NCBI GenBank assembly: GCA_024403585.1
Contig: JAKSRN010000013.1
Location: 1-16,748, forward strand
Reading direction: 5' to 3'
DNA: 16,748 nt
Source of the DNA: Lachnospiraceae bacterium
Lineage (GTDB): Bacteria > Bacillota > Clostridia > Lachnospirales > Lachnospiraceae
Numbering within the stretch: the first letter of the stretch is position 1; each line of letters begins with the position of its first letter. Below the pieces are notes generated by a model, which saw nothing but the letters and a program-made list of their open reading frames with translations, was not told the DNA's origin and did no database searches. Shown piece after piece: positions 7,211 to 14,506 of this stretch. Position numbers and translations under genes: made by a program.

Positions 7211-7247
7211 CTTCATTCTCCTTTATCTATGAATCATTGCACGTTTT

Positions 7248-7318
7248 TTAAGCGCCTTTGTTTCTTTCTCTTAAGCACTTCTTGGGTAGCTTATCTCTAT
7301 TTTACACTTAAGCGCTTA
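7248..7318. repeat. Three TTAAGCRC repeats in the topB 3' region
   Basis: TTAAGCGC occurs at 7248-7255 and 7308-7315, and TTAAGCAC at 7271-7278. The last lies in a perfect TAAGCGCTTA palindrome (7309-7318). The block is in the 134-base gap between topB and the beta-helix gene. Distant copies could pair in RNA, but no standard terminator is formed. Function unknown. Confidence 0.4.
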
Positions 7319-7344
7319 CCAAACAGCTTGCTTCTATCTTTTTC

Positions 7345-9546
7345 TTATGCTTCTACCGGTTCTTCTGTCTTTTCAGCTGCCTTTTTTCTGCCTCTGGCGG
7401 TTGTTTTTCCCGGAGCTGCCGCTTTTCTCTGCTTTTTATAAAAGCCTGCAATATGATCAAACTGTCGGTTCAGAACAGCCTGGTTGTTCAGCGTTCTCAC
7501 ATTGTTGGTATGTTTTCCGACAAATGTCTCCAGCTTCTTCATATATTCCTCTGTCGTGATGGATCCCTCTGCCACATAGGTCAGTCCCTTCTCCCAGCTT
7601 GCAGTAAGATCCGGGTTCAGCAGGGCTCTGATGGAACAGTAGACCACATCATGGATCATCTCACCCATCTGGGTAGGTGTGATCACCTGAGTCTTCTTAT
7701 TCAGATCCAGATATTTGATATTCACCAGCTTCTTCAGGATCTCTGCACGGGTAGCGGAAGTTCCGATTCCGCTTCCTTTGATCTGAGCACGGAGGTCTTC
7801 ATCTTCGATGAGCTGTCCCGCATTCTCCATGGCAAGGATCATGGATCCGGAAGTATAGCGTTTCGGCGGAGATGTCTCTCCTTCCTTAATGTCATAACCG
7901 GAAACAGGAAGCAGCATGCCCTTTTTCAGGCTCATCAGAAGAGGCAGGGAATTCTTATCCCAGCTGATCTCTTCTTCCTGCTCTTTTGCTTCCTTTGCAG
8001 CATCTCCTTTGGCGGTATCCTTGCCCTTAGTCAGGTTATTCAGATCCAGATCCGGCTGATTCGCTTTTGGCTTATAACCACCAGCTACTTTCAGATAACC
8101 TTCCTGCTCCAGGATACGGAAGCTGGAGAAGAAGCGTTCTCCCTCCACCATAGTCACCAGAGAGATTTTCTGGTAGATTGCCGGCGGATAGAAGATGCTT
8201 AAAAATCTTCGCACAATGCAGTCATAGACCTTGGAAGACAGGTCTGAAAGCTTGTTCAGGTTGCCAAGTCCCTGGCCTGTCGGGATGATGGCATAATGGT
8301 CTGTGATCTGCTTATCGTTGGTATATCTGGTCTTTGCAATATTTTTATAGGAACCGCTCTCCAGTACCTCCTGAGCAAAATCTGCACAGGCCGGATAGTT
8401 TGTGATTCCTTTGATATTCCTGTAAATCTCCTTCGCCACAGCTGTTGAAAGCACACGGGCGTCGGTTCTTGGATAGGTCACCAGCTTCTTTTCATAGAGC
8501 TCCTGGACAATGGAAAGAGTCTGGTCCGGACTGATCTTAAAGCGTCTGGAACAGTCATTCTGCAGCTCTGCCAGGTTATAAAGAAGCGGTGCATTCTTGG
8601 TTTCTTTTTTCTTCTCTACCTTTTCAACCCGGGCCATCTGCTCTCCGTTCGGCCCTTTTGGATTATGGGCTGGCAGCGGATCCGGCAGATTTACTTCCGG
8701 TGTCTCGTTTTCCAGTTCACGGATCAGGCGTTCTGCATCCGGGCGCTTCTTGAAGCCGTTCTCCTTATAGAGGAGAGGGCTCTGGTAGTAACGGCTTCCC
8801 TCTGTGGCACGCCATTCGCCGGTGAAGGCATTTCCCTCAAGGGAGAGACCTGCGAGGACTCGGTAGAAAGGAGTCTTGTCGAAATTCCGGATCTCCCTCT
8901 CGCGACGCACCACCATGCCAAGGACACAGGTCATGACACGGCCAACGGCGATGGCCTGGTACTTGCCACCCAGATAGTTGGTAACGGCGTTGCTGTACTT
9001 GAGGGACAGGGCTCTGGAAAAGTTGATGCCCATCAGGTAATCCTCTTTGGCGCGGAGGTAGGCGGAATCGGAAAGATTGTCGTATTCCGAAAGGTCTTTT
9101 GCCTCGCGGATGCCTCGAAGGATCTCCTCCTCTGTCTGGGAATCGATCCAGACACGCTTCTGCTGCTTGTCCTTCACACCTGCCATCATGGCTACCAGGC
9201 GGTAGATGTACTCTCCTTCGCGTCCGGAGTCGGTGCAGACATAGATGGTTTCCACATCTTTCCGGTTCAGAAGTCCCTTGACGATGGCAAACTGCTTTTT
9301 CACCTGCGGGATGATCTCATATTTGAATTCTTTGGGCAAAAACGGAATGGTCTCGAAGGACCATCTTTTCAGGGATGGGTCATAGGCTTCCGGGTAACTC
9401 ATGGTGACCAGATGGCCGACGCACCAGGTTACGACGGAATTCTCACCCTCCAGATAGCCGTCTTTGCGGGTCATATTTTCTTTCAGCGCTTTGGCAAATT
9501 CCTGCGCTACGCTTGGTTTCTCAGCGATGTATAAAGATTTTGGCAT
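7345..9546 (-). CDS. topB: DNA topoisomerase III (type IA)
   Basis: A 733-residue type IA topoisomerase, which passes single strands through a transient 5'-phosphotyrosine break to relax or decatenate DNA. The N-terminal TOPRIM domain starts SLYIAEKPSVAQEFAKAL and has the acidic motif TDSGREGE at 105-112. Most relatives have D-x-D-x-E here; the second Asp is Gly108. The cleavage motif KLVTYPRTDARVL carries the active Tyr358 and Arg360. The later core includes GIGTSATRAEI, also typical of the family. The C-terminus ends in a Lys/Arg/Ala-rich tail without zinc-finger cysteines. AAAGGAAG precedes the ATG. TopB genes sit on many conjugative elements, but no such genes are nearby, so a chromosomal copy is likely. 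GC is visibly higher toward its 5' half than in the neighbouring genes. Confidence 0.93.
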   Translation of the reverse strand: MPKSLYIAEKPSVAQEFAKALKENMTRKDGYLEGENSVVTWCVGHLVTMSYPEAYDPSLKRWSFETIPFLPKEFKYEIIPQVKKQFAIVKGLLNRKDVETIYVCTDSGREGEYIYRLVAMMAGVKDKQQKRVWIDSQTEEEILRGIREAKDLSEYDNLSDSAYLRAKEDYLMGINFSRALSLKYSNAVTNYLGGKYQAIAVGRVMTCVLGMVVRREREIRNFDKTPFYRVLAGLSLEGNAFTGEWRATEGSRYYQSPLLYKENGFKKRPDAERLIRELENETPEVNLPDPLPAHNPKGPNGEQMARVEKVEKKKETKNAPLLYNLAELQNDCSRRFKISPDQTLSIVQELYEKKLVTYPRTDARVLSTAVAKEIYRNIKGITNYPACADFAQEVLESGSYKNIAKTRYTNDKQITDHYAIIPTGQGLGNLNKLSDLSSKVYDCIVRRFLSIFYPPAIYQKISLVTMVEGERFFSSFRILEQEGYLKVAGGYKPKANQPDLDLNNLTKGKDTAKGDAAKEAKEQEEEISWDKNSLPLLMSLKKGMLLPVSGYDIKEGETSPPKRYTSGSMILAMENAGQLIEDEDLRAQIKGSGIGTSATRAEILKKLVNIKYLDLNKKTQVITPTQMGEMIHDVVYCSIRALLNPDLTASWEKGLTYVAEGSITTEEYMKKLETFVGKHTNNVRTLNNQAVLNRQFDHIAGFYKKQRKAAAPGKTTARGRKKAAEKTEEPVEA

Positions 9547-9646
9547 AGATTCTTCCTTTATTCTCTGTATCGTTTTTTATTAGCGTTCAGTTCCTGTTAC
9601 ACGCATCCAATCCATTTTACGGATCTGCATTGAATTGTTTGGGACG

Positions 9647-9679
9647 CAGATTTCTTTGTCCCCGATACAAAGAAATCTG
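9647..9679. other. 13-bp perfect stem-loop just after dxr
   Basis: CAGATTTCTTTGT (9647-9659) pairs fully with ACAAAGAAATCTG (9667-9679) around a ccccgat loop. It begins 3 bases after the dxr stop. Neither strand has a T tract after it, so it is not a standard intrinsic terminator. It may protect the dxr mRNA 3' end or be a protein-binding site. Confidence 0.6.
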
Positions 9680-9682
9680 AGG

Positions 9683-10825
9683 TTACGCTCTGCTGTTCAG
9701 ATATGCATATACCTCCTGCTCAGTGGCAAGGATGGTTTCCAGATCCGGATTCCCGATCACCGTATGGCGCGCCATACAGTCCGCGATCCGATCATAGATA
9801 TCCAGAAACTGAATCTGTTCTCTTAAAAATGCTGCGTTAGCCCACTCATTGGCAGCATTGAATACAACCGGCATGGAACCACCGGTTTTTCCGGCTTCGA
9901 TTGCCATTGGAAGTCCACGAAATGTATCATAATCCGGCACATCGAAGACAATTTCCCGAAGCTGTGTAAAATCCAGATGTGGCAGGTCCATATCACATCG
10001 TTCCGGATATTTCAGAGCATACTGGATCGCCATGCGCATATCCGGCGGTGCCAGCTGTGCGATCACAGCTCCATCCCTGTACTCTACCATGGAGTGGATG
10101 ATGGATTTTGGCTGTACCACCACCTGGATATCATCCAGATCCACGTCAAAGAGCCATCTTGCCTCCATCACTTCCAGCCCCTTGTTCACAAGGGTGGCAG
10201 AGTCAATGGTGATCTTGGCTCCCATGCTCCAGTTCGGATGGGCCAGCGCCTGTTTTACGGTAACGCCCTCCAGATCAGCCCGTTTCTTTCCGCGGAAAGG
10301 TCCGCCGGAAGCGGTGATCAGGAGTTTATAGATGTCTTTATGGGCAGATCCCTGCAGACACTGGAAGATGGCACAGTGCTCGCTGTCCACAGGAAGGATC
10401 TGAACCCCCTTCTCCCTTGCCAGCGGCATGACCAGATGTCCGGCAGTAACCAGTGTCTCTTTATTGGCAAGGGCAATATCCTTGCCTGCTTTGATCGCCT
10501 CTAATGTCGGACGGATACCGATCATGCCAACAATGGCAGTCACAACGATATCAGCATCCGGATGAGTTGCCAGCTCGATCATTCCCTCCATGCCGGATAC
10601 GACACGGATCTTCAGATCAGAGAGCTTCACTCTCAGGTCCGCTGCATCCTGCTCATCCCAGATGGCAACCAGGTCAGGATGGAATTCTCTGGCCTGCTGC
10701 TCCAGAAGGGAAACATTCTTTCCGGCACTGATGGCAACCACCTGCAGATCCTCATGGTGACGTACAACGTCCAGGGACTGGGTTCCGATGGACCCGGTGG
10801 AGCCTAATATTGCGATTTTTTTCAT
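9683..10825 (-). CDS. dxr: 1-deoxy-D-xylulose 5-phosphate reductoisomerase
   Basis: This enzyme converts DXP to MEP with NADPH, the committed step of the non-mevalonate isoprenoid pathway. It has 380 residues from ATG 10825, the normal length. Seen: the NADPH-binding start KKIAILGSTGSIG, LANKETLVTAG (119-129), the metal ligands Asp147 and Glu149 in PVDSEH, the flexible-loop region ASGGPFRGK (172-180), HPNWSMGAKITIDSATL (196-212) and Glu218 as third ligand. An 18-codon upstream extension is open but crosses the promoter, and a perfect AAGGAGG precedes the chosen ATG. In many clostridia dxr lies between cdsA and rseP; here it stands alone between asd and topB with its own promoter. Confidence 0.97.
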   Translation of the reverse strand: MKKIAILGSTGSIGTQSLDVVRHHEDLQVVAISAGKNVSLLEQQAREFHPDLVAIWDEQDAADLRVKLSDLKIRVVSGMEGMIELATHPDADIVVTAIVGMIGIRPTLEAIKAGKDIALANKETLVTAGHLVMPLAREKGVQILPVDSEHCAIFQCLQGSAHKDIYKLLITASGGPFRGKKRADLEGVTVKQALAHPNWSMGAKITIDSATLVNKGLEVMEARWLFDVDLDDIQVVVQPKSIIHSMVEYRDGAVIAQLAPPDMRMAIQYALKYPERCDMDLPHLDFTQLREIVFDVPDYDTFRGLPMAIEAGKTGGSMPVVFNAANEWANAAFLREQIQFLDIYDRIADCMARHTVIGNPDLETILATEQEVYAYLNSRA

Positions 10826-10874
10826 ATAGGGAACCTCCTTTATAGAAGAAGAAAGTGTAAAGTCAATTATGGCT

Positions 10875-10903
10875 ATCATACACTATTTAAGAGAGAATCT
10901 CAA
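10875..10903 (-). promoter_or_regulatory. dxr promoter
   Basis: On the minus strand TTGAGA (10903-10898), a 17-base spacer and TATGAT (10880-10875) differ from the sigma-A consensus at one position each. The predicted start is near 10868, about 43 bases before the dxr ATG. It lies just after the asd terminator, so dxr is likely transcribed alone. Confidence 0.75.
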
Positions 10904-10936
10904 GAGTGGGGGCGAAGAGGCGGAATCTATTGGCAA

Positions 10937-10968
10937 AAAAGGGCAGTCGCCATAGCAACTGCCCTTTT
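10937..10968 (-). terminator. asd intrinsic terminator
   Basis: GGGCAGT and ACTGCCC form a stem, extendable by four A-T pairs, around a ten-base loop. On the minus strand it is followed by a run of six T. It lies 18 bases after the asd stop. Confidence 0.88.
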
Positions 10969-10986
10969 GAATCATCTTCTGTTCAA

Positions 10987-12072
10987 TTATTTAGCCTGGA
11001 TATATTTTTTAGCTACCAGTGTCTCTGCACACAGAACTGCACCACCTGCTGCTCCACGTACTGTGTTATGAGCCAGACCTACGAACTTCCAGTCATAGAT
11101 GGAATCCTCACGGATACGTCCAACGGATACACCCATTCCACGCTCGTAATCTACATCCAGTTTCACCTGTGGACGGTTGTCCTCCTCAAGATACTGAATG
11201 AACTGCTTTGGAGCAGATGGAAGGTTCAGCTCCTGCGGAGCGCCCTTGAAGTTTACAAGTCTGTCGATCAGCTGCTCTTTAGTTGGCTGTTTTCTGAATT
11301 TTACGAATACAGCTGCTGTATGTCCGTTGAGAACAGGTACACGGATGCACTGGCATGTGATCTTTGGCTCCTCAGCTTTTACGATCACGCCGTCCTCGAT
11401 CTTACCCCAGATACGAAGTGGCTCCTGCTCGGATTTCTCCTCCTCGCCGCCGATGTATGGGATGATGTTCTCGATCATCTCTGGCCAGTCTTTGAATGTT
11501 TTTCCTGCACCGGAGATAGCCTGGTATGTTGTAGCTACAACCTCATATGGCTCGAACTCTTTCCATGCTGTCAGAGCCGGAGCATATGCCTGGATTGAGC
11601 AGTTTGGTTTTACTGCGATAAATCCTCTTGTTGTTCCCAGACGTTTTTTCTGGAACTCGATTACGTCAAAGTGCTCTGGGTTGATCTCCGGCACTACCAT
11701 TGGAACGTCTGGTGTCCAGCGATGAGCAGAGTTATTGGAAACTACAGGAGTCTCTGTTTTTGCATACTCTTCCTCAATTGCACGGATCTCGTCTTTTGTC
11801 ATATCTACAGCAGAGAATACGAAGTCAACTGTTGCAGCAACTTTCTCTACCTCGTTTACATTCATAACTACAAGGTTTTTAACAGCCTCTGGCATTGGAG
11901 TAGTCATCTTCCAACGTCCGCCAACTGCTTCCTCATATGTTTTTCCTGCAGATCTTGCAGAAGCTGCAAGAGTAACAACCTCAAACCATGGGTGATTGTC
12001 AAGCAGAGAGATAAATCTCTGTCCTACCATTCCTGTTGCACCAAGAATACCAACTCTCAGTTTCTTATCCAT
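10987..12072 (-). CDS. asd: Aspartate-semialdehyde dehydrogenase (archaeal/eukaryotic type)
   Basis: It reduces aspartyl phosphate to aspartate semialdehyde with NADPH, the branch point to lysine/diaminopimelate, threonine, methionine and isoleucine. The protein has 361 residues. Seen: the nucleotide-binding start RVGILGATGMVGQRFISLL (6-24), SNNSAHRW (112-119), the catalytic Cys158 in VKPNCSIQ, a Gly-rich ISGAGK (186-191) and the base His251 in VLNGHTAAV. The length and the KPNCSIQ motif fit the archaeal/fungal-type subgroup and not the E. coli type. ATGAGGAG precedes the start. Codons favour GCT, GTA and ACA, which suggests strong expression. It has its own upstream region and terminator, so it is probably monocistronic. 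Confidence 0.96.
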   Translation of the reverse strand: MDKKLRVGILGATGMVGQRFISLLDNHPWFEVVTLAASARSAGKTYEEAVGGRWKMTTPMPEAVKNLVVMNVNEVEKVAATVDFVFSAVDMTKDEIRAIEEEYAKTETPVVSNNSAHRWTPDVPMVVPEINPEHFDVIEFQKKRLGTTRGFIAVKPNCSIQAYAPALTAWKEFEPYEVVATTYQAISGAGKTFKDWPEMIENIIPYIGGEEEKSEQEPLRIWGKIEDGVIVKAEEPKITCQCIRVPVLNGHTAAVFVKFRKQPTKEQLIDRLVNFKGAPQELNLPSAPKQFIQYLEEDNRPQVKLDVDYERGMGVSVGRIREDSIYDWKFVGLAHNTVRGAAGGAVLCAETLVAKKYIQAK

Positions 12073-12101
12073 AATAAAATCTCCTCATTTCAATAGTTTT
12101 A

Positions 12102-12136
12102 CGCACATTTGTTTTTCCGTGGCGTACATTTGTACG
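12102..12136. promoter_or_regulatory. Repeated CGYACATTTGT elements in the asd leader, one palindromic
   Basis: CGCACATTTGT (12102-12112) and CGTACATTTGT (12123-12133) lie on the same strand 21 bases apart, two helical turns. The second is part of a perfect inverted repeat, CGTACA-tt-TGTACG (12123-12136), just downstream of the likely transcription start. The layout suits an operator bound by a dimer or pair of dimers. The regulator is unknown. Confidence 0.45.
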
Positions 12137-12147
12137 TCACATGTTGT

Positions 12148-12176
12148 ATACTATCGCAAACTGCAGGGAAATGCAA
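12148..12176 (-). promoter_or_regulatory. Candidate asd promoter
   Basis: On the minus strand TTGCAT (12176-12171), a 17-base spacer and TAGTAT (12153-12148) form a fair sigma-A match, with an alternative -10 TATACA overlapping it. The leader to the asd ATG would be about 70 bases, too short for a lysine riboswitch. Confidence 0.4.
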
Positions 12177-12257
12177 CCGCTTTTTCAATTTTTTCAAGAA
12201 TTGTGTATATTATTCCTGCTATTTGCAATTTTTCTGCATATTTTTTCAGAAGTACTT

Positions 12258-13634
12258 CTACTCTGCCAGATATGCATCATTTGCAGCGATCACCTGCTCC
12301 ATAACAGCCGGTCCCGGTGCACCGATGGTCATACGTTTCTCTACGCATGTCTGCATACTGATCGCCTCATAGATGTCCTCATCAAATACCTCACTGAACT
12401 GCTTGAACTCTTCTACAGTCAGATCATCCAGAGCACAGTCCTTGTCGATGCAGTAGAGAACCAGACGGCCGATGATGCCGTGAGCATCACGGAATGGAAC
12501 ACCTTTTACTACCAGATAGTCAGCAGCATCTGTTGCATTGGTAAAGCCGTTCTTTGCAGAAGCTTCCATTACATTGTTACGGAATTTCATGGTGTCGATC
12601 ATACCTGTGAAGAGGGCCAGACAGCCTTTTACCGTATCAATGGCATCGAAGGTCAGCTCTTTGTCTTCCTGCATATCCTTGTTGTATGCCAGTGGCAGAC
12701 CCTTCATAGTAGTCAGGATGGAAACCAGAGCACCATAAACACGGCCTGTTTTTCCTCTTACCAGCTCTGCGATATCCGGGTTTTTCTTCTGTGGCATGAT
12801 GGAACTTCCTGTACTGTAAGCATCATCGATCTCTACAAAACGATACTCGTTTGTATTCCATGTGATGATCTCCTCACAGAAACGGGAAAGATGCATCATA
12901 ATAGTAGACAATGCAGAGAGCAGCTCAATAAGATAGTCTCTGTCTGATACGGAATCCATACTGTTATTGGTTGGGCCTGCAAAATCAAGCAGTTCTGCTG
13001 TATAGGCACGGTCCAGCGGATAAGTAGTACCTGCCAGAGCACCTGAACCCAGTGGACACCAGTTCATTCGCTCATGGATATCAGCAAGACGGCCTCTGTC
13101 TCTTCTGAACATCTCAAAATAAGCGCCAAAGTGGTGTGCCAGTGTCAGTGGCTGTGCCTTCTGCAGATGTGTAAATCCTGGCATGTAGGTATGTACATTC
13201 TCTTTCATGATGCGGTTGATGACAACCAGAAGCTCTTTCACCAGCTCATCGATGGCCTCTACCTCATCTCTTGTATAAAGCTTCATATCCAGAGCAACCT
13301 GGTCGTTTCTGCTTCGTCCTGTGTGCAGTTTCTTTCCTGCATCACCGATTCTGTCGATCAGATTTGCTTCTACAAAGCTGTGGATGTCTTCATATTCTGA
13401 TGTGATCTCCAGTGTTCCGTTCTCAACATCACGGAGAATCCCCTCCAGACCAGCAAGAATCTGGTCTCTCTCATCCTCAGTAAGGATTCCCTGTTTTGCC
13501 AGCATCTTCACATGAGCCATGCTGCCCTTGATATCCTGACGATAGAATTTCTGATCAAAGCTGATGGATGCATTAAAATTGTAAACCAGCTGATCTGTTT
13601 CTTTTGTGAATCTTCCTCCCCAAAGCTGTGCCAT
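12258..13634 (-). CDS. argH: Argininosuccinate lyase
   Basis: The last enzyme of arginine biosynthesis, splitting argininosuccinate into arginine and fumarate. It has 458 residues from ATG 13634, normal for the family. Seen: the opening LWGGRF, HTGRSRNDQVALD (104-116), TxxHLQ with His156, and the superfamily signature GSSIMPQKKNPD (276-287) holding the catalytic Ser277. An 11-codon upstream extension is open, but the chosen ATG has AAAGGAAGG at good spacing and gives the family-typical MAQLWGGRF start. argG is not in the window, so argH is separated from the usual argGH pair. The gap to asd downstream is 185 bases with no strong terminator. Confidence 0.97.
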   Translation of the reverse strand: MAQLWGGRFTKETDQLVYNFNASISFDQKFYRQDIKGSMAHVKMLAKQGILTEDERDQILAGLEGILRDVENGTLEITSEYEDIHSFVEANLIDRIGDAGKKLHTGRSRNDQVALDMKLYTRDEVEAIDELVKELLVVINRIMKENVHTYMPGFTHLQKAQPLTLAHHFGAYFEMFRRDRGRLADIHERMNWCPLGSGALAGTTYPLDRAYTAELLDFAGPTNNSMDSVSDRDYLIELLSALSTIMMHLSRFCEEIITWNTNEYRFVEIDDAYSTGSSIMPQKKNPDIAELVRGKTGRVYGALVSILTTMKGLPLAYNKDMQEDKELTFDAIDTVKGCLALFTGMIDTMKFRNNVMEASAKNGFTNATDAADYLVVKGVPFRDAHGIIGRLVLYCIDKDCALDDLTVEEFKQFSEVFDEDIYEAISMQTCVEKRMTIGAPGPAVMEQVIAANDAYLAE

Positions 13635-13658
13635 GGTGTAACCTTCCTTTCCGGTTAT

Positions 13659-13676
13659 AGATCTCAAAAAAGATCT
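13659..13676. other. Small AGATCT hairpin in the argH leader
   Basis: Two AGATCT hexamers (13659-13664 and 13671-13676) can pair around a six-base A-rich loop, just upstream of the argH ribosome binding site. The stem is short and its role uncertain. Confidence 0.3.
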
Positions 13677-13687
13677 TTATTATTCTT

Positions 13688-13710
13688 TCTGTTTGCCTGT
13701 TTTTTGTAAA
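13688..13710 (-). promoter_or_regulatory. Candidate argH promoter
   Basis: On the minus strand TTTACA (13710-13705) is followed after 17 bases by AAGAAT (starting at 13687). The -35 differs from consensus by one base, and the -10 matches four of six. The tandem repeats lie directly upstream of this -35, where an activator could bind. The assignment is weak. Confidence 0.3.
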
Positions 13711-13717
13711 TCTTTTA

Positions 13718-13781
13718 TATGTAAGTTCTTATCTATATAAGTCCTTATCTATGTAGGTGCTTCTCCATATAAGTTCTTCCG
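13718..13781. repeat. Four tandem 16-bp repeats upstream of argH
   Basis: Four imperfect copies follow each other without gaps: TATGTAAGTTCTTATC (13718-13733), TATATAAGTCCTTATC (13734-13749), TATGTAGGTGCTTCTC (13750-13765) and CATATAAGTTCTTCCG (13766-13781). Each holds a full or degenerate TAAG-NN-CTTA inverted repeat. A more decayed copy may lie at 13703-13717. The array occupies the queH-argH gap and could be an operator array or a plain repeat expansion. Confidence 0.8.
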
Positions 13782-13793
13782 GGAACTCTGTAC

Positions 13794-13833
13794 GGATCTA
13801 TCCTTGTCTGGATCTTCCGTCTGACCCTTGTCT
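13794..13833. repeat. Short direct repeats GGATCT and CCTTGTCT next to queH
   Basis: GGATCT occurs at 13794 and 13810 (16 bases apart), and CCTTGTCT at 13802 and 13826 (24 bases apart). They continue the repeat-rich character of the queH-argH gap. Function unknown; no terminator for queH is visible. Confidence 0.4.
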
Positions 13834-13843
13834 CGGTCTTAAG

Positions 13844-14503
13844 CTATCCCTTCGCCTCCGCTTTCTGTCTGTCTCTCTCCTCTGCTTCCCGTTTAGAAAA
13901 AACACAGCCACAGTAATTCTGCCGATAGAGACCATACTCAGCCGAAAGCTCGATGGATCGTTTATACCCGTTTTTCTTTTTAAAATCAGAAACCAGCCAG
14001 GCAGGGCCTTCCGGCTTCTCCTCTGCGATCCGAAGACCGATCTCGTTGAGCTTTTGGACATTCTTCAAAGGACTGATGGTGAGTGTAGTGGTAAAGAATT
14101 CTGCCCCCACCTCCTCAGCTGCTTTCATAGACTCCCGAAGTCGCAGTTCAAAACAGCGGAAGCATCGCTCGCCGCCTTCCGGAATCTGCTCCAGGCCTTT
14201 GGCCATCTCATAAAAGCGCTCCGGATCATACTTTCCTTCCAGAAAATGCACATTCCCGCCACCACAGAGCTCCCGGATCAGCCTCTGCTGCTCCTCCACC
14301 CTGTGACGGTACTCGCTCTGCGGCGCAATATTCGGATTATAATAAAAGACTGTGATCTCAAAATGCTCCATCAGGTACTCCAGACAATGACTGCTGCAGG
14401 GAGCACAACAGCTGTGAAGCAGAAGATGCGGGCGTTCTTCCCTTGCATCCAGCTTCTTCAGGATGAGATCCAGTTCCTTCTGATAATTTCTTTTCTGTTC
14501 CAT
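13844..14503 (-). CDS. queH: Epoxyqueuosine reductase QueH
   Basis: QueH reduces epoxyqueuosine to queuosine at the wobble position of GUN-anticodon tRNAs, the last step of queuosine synthesis. It is the non-cobalamin alternative to QueG. The protein has 219 residues. Seen: the N-terminal LHSCCAPCSSHCLEYL with Cys32, Cys33, Cys36 and Cys40; ERCFRCFELRL with Cys114 and Cys117; SPLKN (144-148); and QNYCGC with Cys198 and Cys200. These Cys groups are the family's Fe-S and metal ligands plus redox pair. The ATG lies 3 bases after the ilvA stop and has no recognisable ribosome binding site, so it probably relies on translational coupling. The C-terminal tail is rich in Glu, Lys and Arg. Confidence 0.93.
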   Translation of the reverse strand: MEQKRNYQKELDLILKKLDAREERPHLLLHSCCAPCSSHCLEYLMEHFEITVFYYNPNIAPQSEYRHRVEEQQRLIRELCGGGNVHFLEGKYDPERFYEMAKGLEQIPEGGERCFRCFELRLRESMKAAEEVGAEFFTTTLTISPLKNVQKLNEIGLRIAEEKPEGPAWLVSDFKKKNGYKRSIELSAEYGLYRQNYCGCVFSKREAEERDRQKAEAKG

Positions 14504-14506
14504 GGA

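Noticed and set aside
7345..9546. topB as a sign of an integrated conjugative element
   Set aside because: No relaxase, integrase, VirB4-type gene, att repeat or plasmid partition gene is near; all neighbours are housekeeping genes.
12073..12257. Lysine riboswitch upstream of asd
   Set aside because: The leader between the candidate promoter and the ATG is only about 70 bases, far shorter than an L-box, and no such fold is evident.
12248..12259. AGAAGTACTTCT palindrome over the argH stop
   Set aside because: It is a perfect 12-base dyad but has no loop, no T tract and overlaps coding sequence; it may well be chance.
13635..13843. CRISPR array at the 16-bp tandem repeats
   Set aside because: The units are short, directly adjacent with no spacers, imperfect and without cas genes.
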